Origin: Claveliimonas intestinigallinarum | GTDB taxonomy: Bacteria > Bacillota > Clostridia > Lachnospirales > Lachnospiraceae | Reading direction: 5' to 3' | Length of the DNA: 26,929 nt | Assembly: GCA_019115145.1 (NCBI GenBank) | Contig: DXED01000007.1 | Location: 1-26,929 of the forward strand | Shown: in pieces, positions 1-7,900 of the stretch | How the letters are laid out: every line of letters begins with the position of its first letter | How positions within the stretch are numbered: position 1 is the stretch's first letter | The notes under the pieces: model-generated | What the model saw: the letters and a program-made list of their open reading frames with translations, nothing else | What the model was told of the DNA's origin: nothing | Databases searched by the model: none | Translations under genes and position numbers: made by a program

Positions 1-1
1 T

Positions 2-622
2 TCCGCAAGCCGGAAGAGCCCCGGCTCCGGAAAAGACAAAAGAGAGCGCTCCGGCAGGGACGGCCAGGAGGACGGAAGGAGCAGGTCCCGCTCCAGGAGC
101 AGGCACAGCGTCCTCTCCCCCGTCAAAAAGACAGCCCAGACAGGGGCCCGGGCTGCGGCCCGTCTGATACAGGTGGTCTGTAAGACAGCCTCCCTTGTTC
201 TGATTGCAGTGATCACATTGATCCTGGGCTCCCACTTTCTGGAGGGGCTCTTCACCTACGGCAACCCGGCCGCGGCCGTGGGGGAAAAGAATTATACGAT
301 GGCAGCCTACGCCGCCTTTGCCCTCTTCCTCCTGCTCTTTGAAATCATCTCTTTCCTCTGGGCCCTGACCGGCCCCCGGGTGGCAAGAGATGGCAGACGC
401 AGCTTCCAGAGCGACACAGGCAGAGGCATGTTCTCCTTCATTCTGGTGGGTGCCGGCTCCGTCCTGGCCTATGTACTGGCAGGCCTTATCCCCGGATCCC
501 CTGCGCCTCTTAGAGGACTTTCGGGAGCTGTGGACATCTACGGATCTCTCTCCGTCACACTGGTGCCCCTGTGCATCGCGGGCGTCATAAGCTGCATACT
601 CCGGAAGCTTTTCTCCCGATAG
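2..622 (+). CDS. Membrane protein of unknown function, 5' end outside the window
   Basis: The frame is open from base 2 to the TAG at 620-622, so the start lies upstream of the window. The only candidate start inside is a GTG at 173, which has no convincing ribosome site and would cut into a continuous frame, so I treat the gene as partial. The visible N-terminal part is hydrophilic and very basic, with alternating Ser-Arg codons at about 77-109, then an Ala/Arg-rich stretch. About four hydrophobic segments follow: one starting LVLIAVITLIL, one around FALFLLLFEIISFLWAL, one around FILVGAGSVLAYVLAGLIP, and a last one near the C-terminus ending in ILRKLFSR. This suggests an integral membrane protein with a basic cytoplasmic N-terminal region. 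I do not recognise the family and propose no function. A terminator follows directly. It converges with the FliB-like gene. Confidence 0.6.
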   Translation, partial: SASRKSPGSGKDKRERSGRDGQEDGRSRSRSRSRHSVLSPVKKTAQTGARAAARLIQVVCKTASLVLIAVITLILGSHFLEGLFTYGNPAAAVGEKNYTMAAYAAFALFLLLFEIISFLWALTGPRVARDGRRSFQSDTGRGMFSFILVGAGSVLAYVLAGLIPGSPAPLRGLSGAVDIYGSLSVTLVPLCIAGVISCILRKLFSR

Positions 623-628
623 CTCGTA

Positions 629-659
629 GAGCTGACGCCTAATATGCGTCAGCTCTTTT
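629..659 (+). terminator. Intrinsic terminator after the partial membrane protein
   Basis: A perfect 10-bp stem pairs GAGCTGACGC (629-638) with GCGTCAGCTC (646-655) around a 7-nt loop, followed by TTTT on the plus strand. It begins 7 nt after the TAG of the plus-strand gene. Its 3' half overlaps the last codons of the convergent minus-strand gene. No T-run follows it on the minus strand, so it probably works in the plus direction only. Confidence 0.85.
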
Positions 660-1785
660 CGTGTGTCCTGTCCCAGAAGTAATCGTCCAGGGCGTTCAGG
701 TTTTCGTCCGAGTGCTCGATCTCCCTGGCATAGCGGTGGGACACGCGGATCAGCGCCTCTATGTCAGCAGTGGTTCCCTGGACATACCACTCCATCATCA
801 CAAGCTCCTGTATCCACCGGGTGGAAAAGAAGGCCAGGCATACCTTAGCGTGGACCGCGTCGTCGTACACAGCTCCGCAGAAGTAGGTGTAGACGAAGAA
901 CAGCGCCAGCTTCTCCAGCCTTCGGTCCCAGGCCTCTCTGCCCGGCCCGCTGCTTTCCAGGCTCTCCCGGAAGGAGGCCCGTATCTTCTCATACTTCTCT
1001 TCCCCCGCCTGGCGAAGGAACGCCTCCTCCTCTCTCAGCAGCGCCTCCCAGGCAGGCTCCAGTCTCTCCAGACCTTCCAGCACCCGCAGCTCCTCCAGCA
1101 GCCTGTCATAGCAGGACAGTCGGGCAGGATTCACCCACCTTTCCTCCTCCGGCAAGCCAGGTTCCTGCTTTCCCCCGGTCCGGATCCACTCCTCCATACC
1201 GGGATAGTCTCCCTCCTCCAGCAGGAGCTGCACACCGCCCGCAAAGGCCAGACAGGCCCTCTCCTTCTCTTCAAAGGGCAGATCCCTCCTCTGCAGAAGG
1301 GCATACAGGGCTTCCCTTGCGTCTACTAGATTGGTATAGAGAAGAAAGTCAAAGCCCTCCTCAAAGGTCTCCTCCTCCGGGGTGTCCTCTGTCACAAAGG
1401 ACAGCTCCCTGTCCTCCTCCAGCATGATCCGGGCCGCCTCGGGGCAGGACAGGGAGAGGGAGTACTCCCGCACATTTTCAAACTCCTCCACATGTCTGGG
1501 ATACCGGGTGCATGTCTCGCAGAGAGCCTCCTCCCCCTTCTCGATGTAGAGGTCACAGAGCCCCTCCCGGTTCAGCATGGCGCACCTTCCCTCATACTGG
1601 CGGAAGGTGCCGTCCTCCCAGGAGACGGACCTGGCCATCCTCCTCCCGAAATCCCCCTGGTAGCCTCTGTATTTTTCCAGGGATGCCTCGTCGATAACGA
1701 TCTGCCATCCCTCACAGCAGGAGGAGGGGCACCTGTCTGCCAGACATCTGAACGTATCATAATAATCAGGTCTTATATACCGCAT
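649..1785 (-). CDS. FliB-like cysteine-rich protein (annotated in relatives as flagellin lysine-N-methylase)
   Basis: The 378-residue protein begins MRYIRPDYYDTFRCLADRC and has a clustered cysteine motif CLADRCPSSCC (C14, C19, C23, C24). Further cysteines occur in NREGLCDLY and CETCTRYPR, and one lies near residue 114 in LSLSCPEA. This pattern, the opening sequence and the length match the FliB family, whose Salmonella member methylates flagellin lysines. The cysteines probably bind a metal or Fe-S cluster. No flagellar gene is nearby, so the substrate here is unknown and the family name should be read loosely. The ATG at 1785 follows TAGGAG with a 6-7 nt spacer. That ribosome site overlaps the TAG of the NCS2 permease gene 9 nt upstream, so the two are probably co-transcribed and translationally coupled. 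The 3' end overlaps the terminator of the convergent gene. Confidence 0.75.
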   Translation of the reverse strand: MRYIRPDYYDTFRCLADRCPSSCCEGWQIVIDEASLEKYRGYQGDFGRRMARSVSWEDGTFRQYEGRCAMLNREGLCDLYIEKGEEALCETCTRYPRHVEEFENVREYSLSLSCPEAARIMLEEDRELSFVTEDTPEEETFEEGFDFLLYTNLVDAREALYALLQRRDLPFEEKERACLAFAGGVQLLLEEGDYPGMEEWIRTGGKQEPGLPEEERWVNPARLSCYDRLLEELRVLEGLERLEPAWEALLREEEAFLRQAGEEKYEKIRASFRESLESSGPGREAWDRRLEKLALFFVYTYFCGAVYDDAVHAKVCLAFFSTRWIQELVMMEWYVQGTTADIEALIRVSHRYAREIEHSDENLNALDDYFWDRTHEKS

Positions 1786-1794
1786 GTCACTCTC

Positions 1795-3177
1795 CTACAG
1801 GAAAATATATTTCAGGATGAACAGAACCGCCAGCACATACATGAGGGCGCTCAGCTTTTTCTCCCTGAATTTGCCGCTCAGCAGGTTGAGGGCCACATAG
1901 GAGATCACTCCCATGGAAATGCCCTCGGATATGCTGTAGAAAAACGGCATGGCTCCGATGCAGATGTAGCAGGGAATGGCCTCGCTCATATCGTTGAAAT
2001 CAATGTTGACCACGTTGGTCAACATATAGAAGCCCACGATCACCAGCGCCGGCGCGGTGGCAAAGGAGGGGATGGCGAGGAAGATGGGCGAGAAAAACAG
2101 CGCCGCGCCGAACAGGATCGCTGTCGTCAGGGCCGTGAGCCCGGTCCTTCCCCCCTCTGTCACGCCGGATGCGCTCTCCACAAATGTGGTGGTCGTGGAT
2201 GTGCCCAGCACAGCTCCCGCGGCGGTGGCCACCGCGTCGGCCAGAAGCGCGCCCTTGATGTGGGGCAGCCGCCCCTCCTCGTCCAGCATGCCGGCCTTGG
2301 AGGACACACCGATGAGTGTCCCGATGGTGTCAAACATGTCCACAAAGAGGAAGGCGAATATGACAACGAGGAAATTCAAAGAGAAGATCCCGCTGAACTC
2401 CATCTTGCAGAAGATGGGAGACAGGCTGGGAATGGACAGCCCGTTGCTGAAATCCGGCAGGAGCCCGTAAAATCCGGCCTCCGGGTTGGGCACATAGATG
2501 CCCGCCAGCTGACAGATGATCCCCAGCACCCAGGTGATCAGTATACCCCAGAGTATATTGCCCTTGACATTGCGCAGCACCAGCACTCCGGTGATGATCA
2601 CGCCGGCCAGCGCCAGGATCACCGTGATCCCCACGTCGTTGAAGGTGGCCTCCACACCGTTTGCCGCATTGTACCCGTCCAGAGAGTAGAGCTCCAGCAA
2701 AGTGGAGCCTCCCACCACGATATTGGCGTTCTGCAATCCAATAAACGCGATGAAAAGGCCGATTCCCACGCTGACCGCCGCCTTCAGATTCTGTGGGATA
2801 GCGTTAAATATGGCCTCCCGTACGCTGGTCAGGGAGAGGATGATAAAAATAATACCCTCCACAAAAACCGCTGTCAGAGCCACCTGCCAGGTGTATCCCA
2901 TGCTCAGCACCACCGTGTAGGCAAAGTAGGCGTTCAGCCCCATGCCCGGCGCCAGGGCAAAGGGATAGTTGGCAAAAACAGCCATCAAAAGCGTCCCGAT
3001 CAGGGCGGCCAGCGCCGTGGCGGTAAAGACAGCCCCCTGATCCATTCCCGTGGCCGACAGGATGCTGGGGTTCACCGCCAGGATGTAGGCCATGGTCATA
3101 AAGGTGGTGACGCCTGCCAGGATCTCGGTCCTGACGTCAGTACCGTTCTGCTTCAGTTTAAATAATTTTTCTAACAT
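1795..3177 (-). CDS. NCS2-family purine/nucleobase permease (AzgA/PbuG type)
   Basis: This integral membrane transporter of about 460 residues would import a nucleobase (adenine, guanine or hypoxanthine in characterised AzgA/PbuG members) by proton symport. The N-terminal sequence EILAGVTTFMTMAYILAVNP and the later FALAPGMGLNAYF and DMFDTIGTLIGVSSKAG segments are hallmarks of the AzgA branch. Roughly a dozen hydrophobic segments are spread over the protein. I chose the ATG at 3177 (MLEKLFKLKQNG) because AAAGGAGG lies 5-6 nt upstream. An in-frame extension to 3240 would start inside the promoter and is unlikely to be translated. Transcription probably starts near 3224 from the promoter at 3231-3259. 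The FliB-like gene follows after 9 nt. The exact substrate cannot be told from sequence alone. Confidence 0.92.
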   Translation of the reverse strand: MLEKLFKLKQNGTDVRTEILAGVTTFMTMAYILAVNPSILSATGMDQGAVFTATALAALIGTLLMAVFANYPFALAPGMGLNAYFAYTVVLSMGYTWQVALTAVFVEGIIFIILSLTSVREAIFNAIPQNLKAAVSVGIGLFIAFIGLQNANIVVGGSTLLELYSLDGYNAANGVEATFNDVGITVILALAGVIITGVLVLRNVKGNILWGILITWVLGIICQLAGIYVPNPEAGFYGLLPDFSNGLSIPSLSPIFCKMEFSGIFSLNFLVVIFAFLFVDMFDTIGTLIGVSSKAGMLDEEGRLPHIKGALLADAVATAAGAVLGTSTTTTFVESASGVTEGGRTGLTALTTAILFGAALFFSPIFLAIPSFATAPALVIVGFYMLTNVVNIDFNDMSEAIPCYICIGAMPFFYSISEGISMGVISYVALNLLSGKFREKKLSALMYVLAVLFILKYIFL

Positions 3178-3230
3178 CTTCTCCTCCTTTGTACTCTCTT
3201 CCACTGCTGTACTTTCCTTTAACAGCTTTA

Positions 3231-3259
3231 AGTATAGCAAAACGGATCTGCCAATTCAA
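3231..3259 (-). promoter_or_regulatory. Sigma-A-type promoter of the NCS2 permease gene, nested in the ptsI terminator
   Basis: On the minus strand, TTGAAT (3254-3259) and TATACT (3231-3236) are separated by exactly 17 bp. The -35 box lies in the loop of the upstream terminator hairpin, and the spacer is made of its 3' arm plus the T-run. The predicted leader is about 46 nt, too short to hold a purine riboswitch. Confidence 0.7.
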
Positions 3260-3269
3260 ACAGATCCGT
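3239..3269 (-). terminator. Intrinsic terminator of ptsI
   Basis: A 9-bp stem pairs ACGGATCTG (3242-3250) with CAGATCCGT (3261-3269) around a 10-nt loop. On the minus strand it is followed by TTTTGC. It lies about 60 nt after the ptsI stop codon. The loop contains the -35 box of the next promoter. Confidence 0.8.
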
Positions 3270-3330
3270 CTTTCCGTATTCGTCTGATATCCATCCTATA
3301 TCCGTCTTACATCATCTGTTTCTCCGGAAA

Positions 3331-4956
3331 TCAGCGTATCTCTCGGATCTTCTTCCTGAGGGGCAGCACCTTTCCGGGAGCCACAGAGAGCTCGTCAATG
3401 CCCATCTGTATGAAGGTCTCGGTCATGCTGGTGTCCGCCGCCAGATCGCCGCAGATGCTGATATGCTTTCCCTCCAGGTGGACGTTGTTGGCCACGATCC
3501 GGATCATCTTGATCAGGGCCGGGTGATAGACATTGTAGTAGCCTGTCAGCTTCCGGTTGGTCCGGTCCATAGCCAGGGTGTGCTGGGTCAGATCGTTTGT
3601 CCCAATGCTGAAAAAGTCCACCTCCCTGGCCAGCTCCCCGCTGATCATGACGGCCGCCGGCGTCTCGATCATGACACCCACCCTGATGTTCTCGTCAAAG
3701 GCTGTCTTCTCTTCCTTCAGCTCAGCCTTGGCCTTCTCCAGCACCTTCTTTGCGGCTGTCACCTCCTCGATGGAGGTGATCATGGGAAACATAACCTGCA
3801 GATTTCCAAAGGCGGACGCCCGCAGGATGGCCCGCAGCTGGGTCTTGAACATCTCCTCCTTGTCCAGGGAGATGCGAATTCCCCTGTAGCCCATCATGGG
3901 ATTGCTCTCCCCGGAAAGATCCATGCTCTCCGGCAGCTTATCCCCGCCCAGATCAGCGGTGCGGATGACTACCTTCTTGGTCCCCATGGCCTCCGCCGCC
4001 AGCTTGTACACCTGGAACTGCTGATCCTCTGTGGGCAGCTTCCCGGGGGACTCCATGTAGAGAAACTCGCTGCGGAACAGGCCGATGCCGCCCGCATCAT
4101 TGCGCAGCACTCTCTCGATATCCTCCCGGCTTCCTATGTTGGCGCACACATCGATCCTCTGGCCGCTCTGGGTGACATTTTCCTTTCCCTTCAGCCGCTC
4201 CAGAGTCTCCACCTTCTGGAGATTTTGCTGCTTTTTCTGCTTCATCTTCTCCATGGTCGTCTGATCCGGCTCAATGTACAGCTTGCCGTCAAAGCCGTCT
4301 ATGATGACCATCTTGCCCTCGTAGTCCTTCTTGAGAGCCTCTCCGATGCCAATGACCGAGGGAATCCCCTTTGTCCTGGCCAGCACGGCGGTGTGGGAAT
4401 TGATGGATCCGTACATGGTGACAAAGCCAAGCACCTTTGTCTTGTCCAGCTTGACAGCCTCGCTTGGATAGAGATCCCTGGCCGCCATGATAAACGGCTC
4501 GTCCATGAACATCCGGTCCTTCCGGCTCCTGGAGAGGATGCGCAGGATGCGGGACGCCACGTCCTGCACGTCCGCCTCATGTCCCCGCACATAGCTCTCC
4601 GGCCTGCCTGAGAAGACCTTCAGAAAGCGTTCCACCGACTCCTTCACCGCGTATTCCGCATTCAGCTTCTGCTCGGTAATGATGCGCACCACCTGGTTGA
4701 CGAACTCCTCGTCCTCCAGGACAGTCTGCTGCATCTCAAAGATAGTAGCGTTGGCCTCCCCCAGCTCGCTGGCGGACTCATCGTACAGCTCCTGGAGCTC
4801 CGCCGCCGTCTTCTTTCTGGCCTTCTGAAATCTGATCAGCTCCTTCTCCGGATCCTCCACATAAATCTTGCGGATCTCCCGCTCTCCCCTGTTAAAAAAC
4901 ACAAGCCGGCCAATCACGATTCCTTCCGATACTTTTTTTCCTGTCAACGTTATCAT
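3331..4956 (-). CDS. ptsI: Phosphoenolpyruvate-protein phosphotransferase (PTS enzyme I)
   Basis: Enzyme I takes phosphate from PEP and passes it to HPr at the head of the sugar phosphotransferase system in the cytoplasm. The phosphorylated histidine is H188 in SINSHTAVLARTKGIPSV. The C-terminal PEP-binding barrel has FRSEFLYM, the metal- and PEP-binding segments GYRGIRISL and MIETPAA, and the active cysteine C502 in ISICGDLAAD, at the same number as in E. coli. The protein has 541 residues, slightly shorter than the usual 570-575, with a brief C-terminal end. The ATG at 4956 is preceded by AGGGAAG. It has its own promoter and terminator, so it is probably monocistronic. HPr is not encoded in the window. 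Confidence 0.95.
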   Translation of the reverse strand: MITLTGKKVSEGIVIGRLVFFNRGEREIRKIYVEDPEKELIRFQKARKKTAAELQELYDESASELGEANATIFEMQQTVLEDEEFVNQVVRIITEQKLNAEYAVKESVERFLKVFSGRPESYVRGHEADVQDVASRILRILSRSRKDRMFMDEPFIMAARDLYPSEAVKLDKTKVLGFVTMYGSINSHTAVLARTKGIPSVIGIGEALKKDYEGKMVIIDGFDGKLYIEPDQTTMEKMKQKKQQNLQKVETLERLKGKENVTQSGQRIDVCANIGSREDIERVLRNDAGGIGLFRSEFLYMESPGKLPTEDQQFQVYKLAAEAMGTKKVVIRTADLGGDKLPESMDLSGESNPMMGYRGIRISLDKEEMFKTQLRAILRASAFGNLQVMFPMITSIEEVTAAKKVLEKAKAELKEEKTAFDENIRVGVMIETPAAVMISGELAREVDFFSIGTNDLTQHTLAMDRTNRKLTGYYNVYHPALIKMIRIVANNVHLEGKHISICGDLAADTSMTETFIQMGIDELSVAPGKVLPLRKKIREIR

Positions 4957-4996
4957 ATGATACTTCCCTGTCCTTTATTTGTTCTGTATGCCTTTT

Positions 4997-5025
4997 ACTT
5001 TACACGCTGGCGCAGGTACAGTCAA
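4997..5025 (-). promoter_or_regulatory. Probable promoter of ptsI
   Basis: On the minus strand TTGACT (5020-5025) and TAAAGT (4997-5002) are separated by 17 bp, in the short gap between cysK and ptsI. The -10 box matches only 4 of 6 consensus bases. The leader would be about 35 nt. Confidence 0.5.
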
Positions 5026-5042
5026 GTGCGGGCTTGTCCGTC

Positions 5043-5975
5043 TTACTCCTCAAACAGGGGCGTGGAGAGATATCTCTCCCCTGTGTCCGGGAGCAAGGCA
5101 ACAATAGTCTTTCCCGCAAATCTGTCCTCTTTTGCAAGCTTCAGCGCGGCGTGAAGAGCTGCGCCGGAGGTGATGCCTGCCAGCACGCCCTGTTTTCTTG
5201 CCAGCAGTCTGGCCGCCTCATAGGCATCCCGGGTCTCCATCCGGATGACCTCGTCGTACACCTCGGTGTCCAGGATCTCCGGTACAAACCCGGCTCCGAT
5301 CCCCTGCAGTCCGTGCGGGCCCGGCTTTCCGCCGGATAGCACCGGGGAGTCGGCAGGCTCCACAGCCACCACATGGATAGCCGGATTTTTTTCCTTCAGA
5401 AATCTGCCGGTGCCCGTGATGGTTCCTCCTGTGCCCACGCCGGCCACAAACACATCCACCTTCCCTTCTGTGTCCTCCCAGATCTCCGGGCCGGTTGTCT
5501 CCATGTGGGCTCTGGGGTTGGCGGAATTGACAAACTGTCCAAGGACAATGGCTCCCTCTGTCTGCCGGGCCAGCTCATCGGCCTTTGCAATGGCTCCGGA
5601 CATTCCCTTGGCTCCCTCTGTCAGCACAATCTGAGCCCCGTAGCTTGCAAGCAGCTTTCTCCTCTCCACGCTCATGGTCTCCGGCATGGTGAAGACGACC
5701 TTATAGCCCCGGGAGGCCCCTACAGAGGCCAGGCCAATGCCGGTATTTCCGCTTGTGGGCTCTATGATGGTGTCCCCCGGATGGAGGAGTCCTCTCTCCT
5801 CCGCGTCCAGGATCATAAAGAGGGCGGCCCTGTCCTTCACACTCCCGGCCGGGTTAAAAAGCTCCAGCTTCACAAGCACCCTGGCCTTCAGGCCCTCCTC
5901 CCTCTCAATCTTTTCCAGCTCCAGGAGGGGGGTCCCTCCGATCATTTCCTCAACCTTCTTATAAATATGTCCCAT
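5043..5975 (-). CDS. cysK: Cysteine synthase A (O-acetylserine sulfhydrylase)
   Basis: This cytoplasmic PLP enzyme makes cysteine from O-acetylserine and sulfide. The PLP lysine is K47 in NPAGSVKDRAA. TSGNTG (residues 74-79) is the substrate loop, VGTGGTITG is the PLP phosphate cup, and ITSGAA and LLPDTGERYLSTPLF close the fold as in CysK. At 310 residues the length is normal. The ATG at 5975 follows GAGGAG with a 6-nt spacer. It lies 53 nt after the purF-like gene with no clear promoter or terminator between, so the two may be one transcript. No T-box or S-box leader is visible. A cystathionine-synthase or O-phosphoserine-using relative cannot be ruled out by motif alone. Confidence 0.93.
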   Translation of the reverse strand: MGHIYKKVEEMIGGTPLLELEKIEREEGLKARVLVKLELFNPAGSVKDRAALFMILDAEERGLLHPGDTIIEPTSGNTGIGLASVGASRGYKVVFTMPETMSVERRKLLASYGAQIVLTEGAKGMSGAIAKADELARQTEGAIVLGQFVNSANPRAHMETTGPEIWEDTEGKVDVFVAGVGTGGTITGTGRFLKEKNPAIHVVAVEPADSPVLSGGKPGPHGLQGIGAGFVPEILDTEVYDEVIRMETRDAYEAARLLARKQGVLAGITSGAALHAALKLAKEDRFAGKTIVALLPDTGERYLSTPLFEE

Positions 5976-6028
5976 GATGTTCTCCTCTCGTCTTGTTGTT
6001 TTTGCTATGATGTTTTCTCAGATCGGAA

Positions 6029-7441
6029 CTATTCTTTTCCGTTAAAGCAGTAGGTACATACCTTACACGGCTCTATGCCGATGGAGACCAACAGATCGTC
6101 CAGGCGGTGGTACCGCAGGGTGGTGAAGTTCTGCTCCTTCCGGATCGCCTCGATCATCTGCGCGTAGCGGCAGGAATCCGGATCGGTGTACTCCTCCAGT
6201 ACCTCCTCCGGACAGTTCTCCCCCTCCTTCTCGCGGATGACTCTCCTGGTGATCAGCTCCAGCTCTGATTTGGTCCGGGAGAAATTCAGATATTTGCAGC
6301 CGTACACAAGGGGCGGGCAGGCGGGACGCACATGCACCTCCTTTGCGCCGCTCTTGTACAGGAATTCCGTTGTCTCCCGAAGCTGGGTCCCCCTGACGAT
6401 GGAGTCATCTATAAGGAGCAGCTTCTTGTCCTCGATCAGCTCCCGCACCGGTATAAGCTTCATCCGTGCGATGAGATTTCTCTGGCTCTGGTTCTGAGGC
6501 ATAAAGGACCGGGGCCATGTGGGCGTGTACTTGATAAAAGGACGGGCGTAGGGGATGCCGGACTCATTGGAGTAGCCGATGGCGTGGGCCACGCCGGAGT
6601 CGGGCACGCCGGCCACAATATCCGGCTGGACAGAGCCGTTGTCCCGCTTTGCCAGCATGCTTCCGCATCTGTATCTCATAGCCTCCACATTGACTCCCTC
6701 GTAGGAGGATGTGGGGTATCCATAGTATACCCACAAAAAGGAGCAGATTTTCATCTTATCCCCCGGAGGCAGGACTGTCTCCACTCCCTCCGGCGTGATG
6801 TAGGCGATCTCCCCGGGGCCCAGCTCCCTGCAGTCGGTGTATCCCAGGTTGATGTAGGCAAAGCTCTCAAAGGAGACGCAGTAGGCCCCCTCCTTCTGCC
6901 CGATCACAAGGGGCGTCCTCCCCATGATATCCCTCGCCGCGTAGATGCCCTCCTTTGTCATGACCAGCATGGTCAGAGAGCCGTCTATGGTCTCCTGAGC
7001 ATAGCGGATCCCCTCCGTGAAGGATCCCTTTCTGCAGATCAGGGACGCCACCAGCTCCGTGGCGTTGATGAGGCCGCCGCTCATCTCCTGGAAATGGGAA
7101 TGCCCCTCGTTGTAAGCCTTCTCCAGGATCGCGTCCAGGTTGTTGATCTTGCCCACCGTGGCGATGGCAAAGCTGCCCAGATGGGACTGTATGAGCAGAG
7201 GCTGCGGCTCGTAGTCCGAGATGCAGCCAATGCCCAGATTTCCCTTCATCTCCTCCACATCCCGCTCAAACTTTGTGCGAAACGGAGCGTTCTCTATATT
7301 GTGGATGGCCCGGCAGAAGCCGTCCTCCCCGTGGGCGGCCATGCCGCCTCTCCTTGTCCCCAGATGGGAGTGGTAATCCACCCCGTAAAAAAGTTCCAGC
7401 ATACAGTCCTTCCTGGACGCCACACCGAAAAGTCCTCCCAT
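6029..7441 (-). CDS. PurF-like amidophosphoribosyltransferase paralogue without the catalytic cysteine
   Basis: True PurF uses glutamine ammonia to turn PRPP into phosphoribosylamine, the first step of purine synthesis. This 470-residue protein has both PurF domains. The phosphoribosyltransferase domain is well preserved: VPDSGVAHAIGYSNESGIPY (279-298) and the PRPP loop LLLIDDSIVRGTQ (341-353). Cysteines C233, C382, C462 and C465 sit where Bacillus PurF binds a 4Fe-4S cluster. The N-terminal glutaminase domain is abnormal. It starts MGGLFGVAS, so the Cys nucleophile expected right after Met (or after a propeptide) is Gly. The usual RYST motif is replaced around GIGCISDYEPQ (70-80). The ATG at 7441 is firm, with AGGAGG 8 nt upstream. 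I infer an ammonia-dependent, regulatory or different PRPP-using protein. It should not be assumed to be the functional PurF of the cell. Confidence 0.8.
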   Translation of the reverse strand: MGGLFGVASRKDCMLELFYGVDYHSHLGTRRGGMAAHGEDGFCRAIHNIENAPFRTKFERDVEEMKGNLGIGCISDYEPQPLLIQSHLGSFAIATVGKINNLDAILEKAYNEGHSHFQEMSGGLINATELVASLICRKGSFTEGIRYAQETIDGSLTMLVMTKEGIYAARDIMGRTPLVIGQKEGAYCVSFESFAYINLGYTDCRELGPGEIAYITPEGVETVLPPGDKMKICSFLWVYYGYPTSSYEGVNVEAMRYRCGSMLAKRDNGSVQPDIVAGVPDSGVAHAIGYSNESGIPYARPFIKYTPTWPRSFMPQNQSQRNLIARMKLIPVRELIEDKKLLLIDDSIVRGTQLRETTEFLYKSGAKEVHVRPACPPLVYGCKYLNFSRTKSELELITRRVIREKEGENCPEEVLEEYTDPDSCRYAQMIEAIRKEQNFTTLRYHRLDDLLVSIGIEPCKVCTYCFNGKE

Positions 7442-7503
7442 GTACTTTTCCTCCTGTTCAACAATAGTTTATCCAATACAGTTACTTTAATAGATACTTT
7501 TCC

Positions 7504-7532
7504 ATTATAAATGATTTGCCCTCTATATACAA
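7504..7532 (-). promoter_or_regulatory. Promoter of the purF-like gene
   Basis: On the minus strand TTGTAT (7527-7532) and a perfect TATAAT (7504-7509) are 17 bp apart, about 60 nt before the start codon. A small inverted repeat AGCTG/CAGCT (7532-7536 and 7544-7548) adjoins the -35 box and could be an operator. Confidence 0.65.
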
Positions 7533-7594
7533 GCTGAATTGTACAGCTGAATATCTATTTTATTAGAATTTTCTGTATATTTCTGTCATATCGA

Positions 7595-7623
7595 TTGACT
7601 TTTTTCATGATTTATGCTACGCT
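7595..7623 (+). promoter_or_regulatory. Promoter of the cold-shock gene
   Basis: TTGACT (7595-7600) and TACGCT (7618-7623) are separated by 17 bp, and TGC just before the -10 box gives an extended -10 element. The transcript would have an AT-rich leader of about 70 nt that contains a 6-bp hairpin, TACAGA-caat-TCTGTA (7637-7652). Leaders of cold-shock genes often fold in a temperature-dependent way. Confidence 0.6.
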
Positions 7624-7699
7624 GTCAGAGTAAATTTACAGACAATTCTGTAGATTTATGAAACTTTTATTTTTTATTTCATTTATATGGAGGTAGCAT

Positions 7700-7900
7700 A
7701 TGAACAAAGGTACTGTAAAGTGGTTCAACAATCAGAAGGGCTATGGCTTCATCTCTGACGAAGAGGGCAACGACATCTTCGTCCACTACTCCGGACTTCT
7801 GATGGATGGTTTCAAATCCCTCGAAGAAGGCCAGGCCGTAGAATTTGAGGTGACGGAAGGCACAAAAGGACCGCAGGCTGTCAATGTTGTCAAGCTGTAA
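7700..7900 (+). CDS. Cold-shock protein (CspA/CspB family)
   Basis: This 66-residue single cold-shock domain binds single-stranded RNA and DNA and acts as an RNA chaperone. RNP1 is KGYGFIS (residues 13-19) and RNP2 is DIFVHYS (25-31). The opening MNKGTVKWFNNQ and the end GPQAVNVVKL are typical. The ATG at 7700 follows GGAGG with a 6-nt spacer. It stands alone on the plus strand, divergent from the purF-like gene, with its own promoter and an AT-rich leader. The big terminator at 8019-8076 ends the unit. Which csp paralogue it corresponds to cannot be said. Confidence 0.96.
   Translation: MNKGTVKWFNNQKGYGFISDEEGNDIFVHYSGLLMDGFKSLEEGQAVEFEVTEGTKGPQAVNVVKL

Noticed and set aside
1492..3165. A 557-codon open frame on the plus strand
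   Set aside because: It is antisense to the FliB-like and NCS2 genes, is rich in His/Gln/Gly without recognisable domains, and has no ribosome site. GC-rich coding DNA often leaves the opposite strand open.
3178..3230. A purine riboswitch before the NCS2 permease
   Set aside because: The predicted leader is only about 46 nt and lacks the conserved loop sequences of the purine aptamer.
5054..5084. A terminator at the end of cysK (GGAGAGATATCTCTCC palindrome at 5064-5079)
   Set aside because: It lies within the last codons of cysK and is not followed by a T-run on the minus strand.
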